This document shows, one piece after another, positions 6,310 to 8,413 of a DNA stretch of 8,413 nucleotides (the stretch's first letter is position 1; each line of letters starts with the position of its first letter). The DNA comes from an uncultured Clostridia bacterium. GTDB lineage: Bacteria; Bacillota; Clostridia; TANB77; CAG-508. The stretch spans positions 1-8,413 of the forward strand of contig CANRPQ010000055.1 in assembly GCA_947632525.1 (NCBI GenBank). Direction: 5' to 3'. Below the pieces are notes generated by a model. It saw only the letters and a list, made by a program, of their open reading frames with translations. It was not told the origin of the DNA and searched no databases. The position numbers and the translations under genes were made by a program.

Positions 6310-8034
6310 TTATTCTATTCCTAATTTACTTGAAATTAAATTCCAAACGCTATTAGTTTCCATATCCTTTTCCCAGAAAGAAGCACCTGCTAAACCGTAT
6401 TGCTGTATCAAATTTAATTTTTCTTCAATTGATTTTTCATCTTCAATCCACATTTTATAGGTAGCTCCACTTTGTTTATATTCAACATAGTATTGTTTTA
6501 CATCATCTTTCCATTGTTTTTCAACATTACTTGGTAATGCTTTGTCAACGGAATTCATTAAAACAGTTTCCCTTGATGATATTTTTCCATTACGTTCTAC
6601 CCATAATCTTGTGTAGAAAGGTATTCCTAATATTAGTTTATCAGGTTCTACTTCTTCTTGACCCAAAAATTTTTCTATATTAGTTTCTACCCAATCATAT
6701 CCTGCTACTGTTCCTGATTTATTTGAAGATGTTCCATGTTGATCATATGCCATAAAAATAATATAATCTGCTACTTTAGCAATTGTATTTCTATCATAAC
6801 ATAAAGACCAATTTTCTCCACCGTCCGGTGCAGTTACATCTACAGAAAGGACTGCACCAATTTCATTTAAACGTGGCCTTAGTTCAACTAAAAATTGTGA
6901 AAAATTATCTTTATCTGCTTCATACATAGGTTCAAAATCAATATTTATACCATCTAGTTCATATTCTGTAACATAATCTACAATTTGATTTACTAGTTTT
7001 TCTCTTAGCTTATAATCCCTCAATATCTCAGCTGTGGTATCAATGTATGAATTATTAGAAAGGATTGGCCAAACTTTATAATTGTTTTGCTTAGCCCATT
7101 TAATATATTGTTCCCCACCTTCACCAATGTTATCAATTACTTTGCCTTTTCCTAATCTCTCTAAGTAGAAAAATGATGGTGAAACAACATTAACGCCTTT
7201 TATGGTAGTACCCGTCCTATTTGGAGCACCAACATATTCTGAATAATAATCCCAAACTAAACTAACAGGCCCTTCTATTTTTTTATTTTCTATAATTGCA
7301 TCGCGAATTTTATTTATTGGTCCCATACTATTTGTTTTTACATATCCTAAAACACCATTTTCAGTTCTTACCCTTGTCCAACCTTCAGGTACAGGATAAT
7401 CTTCTCGACTAGCAATAATATAGCTTTCACCCTTTTTTACTTTTGCTACTGTTTTAGAAAATCCGCTTGGTTTATATTTAACATTGGAATTTTTTGTAGC
7501 TGTAGCAATGTTGTAGTCTCTATCTAAAGAGTCGATAGTTACAATATTTGTTTCTTCAGTATATTTTACTTTAACATTGTACACATCTTCTAAAGCAGAA
7601 AAAGGAATGTAATACTTGTCTTCTAGCATTTTTACTCCTGCTTTAATAGTGGTTTTTGCACTATTTACTTCAACTTGTGTTTTATCTATTGGTAAACATG
7701 CTAGTTTATCATAAGAAGATGTAATTATTTGATTATATTTTTCATCATAATAAATGCTAGAATCAAAGAAATTTCCAACATCTCCTTTTGAAAGATAAAT
7801 AATTCCATTTTCCATATATATGTCAGCTTTTAAGTTGTTTGTTACATTACTATTGTTAATAATTAAATTAGTTTTTTCATTTCTTTTATTATATACATGA
7901 TTAAATGCGAAATGTATTCCTAATCCTATAACTACTGCTATAATGATGATTGCAGTTAATAATTTTAATACGGCTTTTTTCTTAGCTTTACTTTGCTTTG
8001 CTACAGTTTTTTTATTCATTTCATGTTTTGACAT
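6310..8034 (-). CDS. Membrane-anchored GH18-family glycosyl hydrolase with stalk-like and SH3-like domains
   Basis: The 574-residue protein has a Lys-rich cytoplasmic N-terminus, one transmembrane anchor at about 21-44, and an extracytoplasmic remainder. Residues 65-170 resemble the copper-amine-oxidase N-terminal domain used as a stalk or wall-attachment module in clostridial surface proteins. Residues 175-235 resemble a bacterial SH3 domain (YKPSGFSKTVAKVKKGES, GWTRVRTENGVLGYV). Residues about 277-570 are a GH18 TIM barrel of the YaaH/YdhD/SleL type: VSPSFFYL, the catalytic DGINIDFE motif at 361-368 with E368 as acid, FMAYDQHG at 427-434, LILGIPFYTRLW at 467-478, and GASFWEKD near the end. 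N364 replaces the first Asp of the usual DGxDxDxE, as in many YaaH-like proteins. It probably hydrolyses peptidoglycan or another wall glycan; a spore-cortex role is possible but unproven. ATG 8034 has GGGAG about 11 nt upstream. Confidence 0.92.
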   Translation of the reverse strand: MSKHEMNKKTVAKQSKAKKKAVLKLLTAIIIIAVVIGLGIHFAFNHVYNKRNEKTNLIINNSNVTNNLKADIYMENGIIYLSKGDVGNFFDSSIYYDEKYNQIITSSYDKLACLPIDKTQVEVNSAKTTIKAGVKMLEDKYYIPFSALEDVYNVKVKYTEETNIVTIDSLDRDYNIATATKNSNVKYKPSGFSKTVAKVKKGESYIIASREDYPVPEGWTRVRTENGVLGYVKTNSMGPINKIRDAIIENKKIEGPVSLVWDYYSEYVGAPNRTGTTIKGVNVVSPSFFYLERLGKGKVIDNIGEGGEQYIKWAKQNNYKVWPILSNNSYIDTTAEILRDYKLREKLVNQIVDYVTEYELDGINIDFEPMYEADKDNFSQFLVELRPRLNEIGAVLSVDVTAPDGGENWSLCYDRNTIAKVADYIIFMAYDQHGTSSNKSGTVAGYDWVETNIEKFLGQEEVEPDKLILGIPFYTRLWVERNGKISSRETVLMNSVDKALPSNVEKQWKDDVKQYYVEYKQSGATYKMWIEDEKSIEEKLNLIQQYGLAGASFWEKDMETNSVWNLISSKLGIE

Positions 8035-8069
8035 TTATCAATTTTCTCCCTTATTTTTTTGCTATATTA

Positions 8070-8098
8070 ATTCTACACATCCCTTTTTATTTTTGCAA
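8070..8098 (-). promoter_or_regulatory. Putative promoter of the GH18 gene
   Basis: On the minus strand TTGCAA (8098-8093) is separated by exactly 17 nt from TAGAAT (8075-8070). This matches consensus at four of six and five of six positions. It lies between the upstream terminator and the ATG at 8034, giving a leader of about 30 nt. Confidence 0.6.
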
Positions 8099-8118
8099 TA
8101 GTTTTTAGTAAAATAAAT

Positions 8119-8142
8119 TAAAAAGCCCTTCTGGGCTTTTTA
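8119..8142 (-). terminator. Rho-independent terminator of the Rpn-like gene
   Basis: AAAAAGCCC (8120-8128), a TTCT loop and GGGCTTTTT (8133-8141) form a stem extended by one more pair at each end. The minus-strand transcript has a GC core followed by TTTTTAATTTATTTT, 17 nt after the stop codon of the gene at 8159. The element is nearly symmetric and could work in both directions. Confidence 0.88.
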
Positions 8143-8158
8143 TTTGTGGTGTTTAACT

Positions 8159-8413
8159 TTATTTGATTTTTTCCATTTCTTCTTTTGTTAATCCTGTAAT
8201 TTCCATAACAGTATCAATATCTATTCCTTTTTTTAACATATTTTTTGCAATTTCTAATTTACCCTTTTTAAGGCCTTCTTCAATTCCCTCTTTTTTTCCT
8301 TCCTTTATTCCCTCTATTTTTCCGTCTCTCCTAGCTTCATACATTCTTTGCTCATTATCCATTCTTTCTATTTCTGCTTTTAATGCCATTCTTCTTAATG
8401 TTTCATCTTTGCT
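8159..8413 (-). CDS. C-terminal end of an Rpn/PD-(D/E)XK nuclease-family transposase, 5' truncated by window edge
   Basis: The frame is open from the right edge (first visible residues SKDETLRRMALKAEIERM), so the gene begins outside the window and the ATG at 8389 is internal. The 84 visible residues show the C-terminal pattern of Rpn-like recombination-promoting nucleases and PD-(D/E)XK family transposases. First comes a helix with MDNEQRMYEARRDGK, then a charged run of EG-K repeats (GKIEGIKEGKKEGIEEG), then a small helical module reading KNMLKKGIDIDTVMEITGLTKEEMEKI. The nuclease core is outside the window, so catalytic residues cannot be checked. These genes are common in multiple copies in Clostridia. 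The terminator at 8119-8142 follows. The tail is recognisable but low in complexity, so the family call is probable, not certain. Confidence 0.75.
   Translation of the reverse strand, partial: SKDETLRRMALKAEIERMDNEQRMYEARRDGKIEGIKEGKKEGIEEGLKKGKLEIAKNMLKKGIDIDTVMEITGLTKEEMEKIK

Noticed and set aside
6297..6356. Plus-strand 19-codon frame after GGAGG at 6280
   Set aside because: The GGAGG is the complement of the left arm of the hairpin, spacing to the ATG is 12 nt, no promoter is evident, and it overlaps the end of the GH18 gene.

Overview
The window comes from an AT-rich, Gram-positive-type bacterium, most likely a member of the Clostridia/Firmicutes. The evidence is strong AGGAGG-type ribosome binding sites throughout, AT-biased codons, an HrcA/CIRCE-type operator before groESL, and a membrane-anchored GH18 protein of the kind common in these bacteria. 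The genus cannot be named from this sequence. No rRNA, tRNA, CRISPR array or complete mobile element is visible. No unlabelled stretch exceeds about 300 bases; the longest is the 282-bp divergent region between groES and deoD.

Layout. Positions 1-1350 (minus) hold most of mtaB, a tRNA methylthiotransferase. It runs off the left edge and carries an apparent 1-nt insertion close to its start. It lies 14 nt downstream of groEL (1365-2996, minus), which follows groES (3155-3436, minus). A promoter and a symmetric CIRCE-like operator (3544-3570) precede groES, so groES-groEL-mtaB looks like one heat-shock operon. Divergent from it is deoD (3719-4438, plus), with its own promoter. Its last codons form half of a 19-bp hairpin. 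greA (4508-4984, minus) converges on deoD and has a strong promoter and a structured leader of about 97 nt.

Upstream of greA on the minus strand is a 348-residue protein I do not recognise (5193-6239, GTG start). Its Shine-Dalgarno lies inside a 10-bp inverted repeat that could also act as a terminator. Before it is a membrane-anchored protein with a stalk-like domain, an SH3-like domain and a GH18 domain (6310-8034). A clear hairpin terminator at 8119-8142 separates this from the 3' end of an Rpn/PD-(D/E)XK-type nuclease-transposase gene that runs off the right edge (8159-8413).

Function. Most genes are housekeeping: protein folding, tRNA modification, purine salvage, transcript cleavage and cell-envelope glycan hydrolysis. 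I see no convincing new multi-gene system. The observations most worth checking are the altered but still palindromic CIRCE, the mtaB frameshift and its place behind groESL, the hairpin over the ribosome binding site of the unknown gene, and the greA leader.
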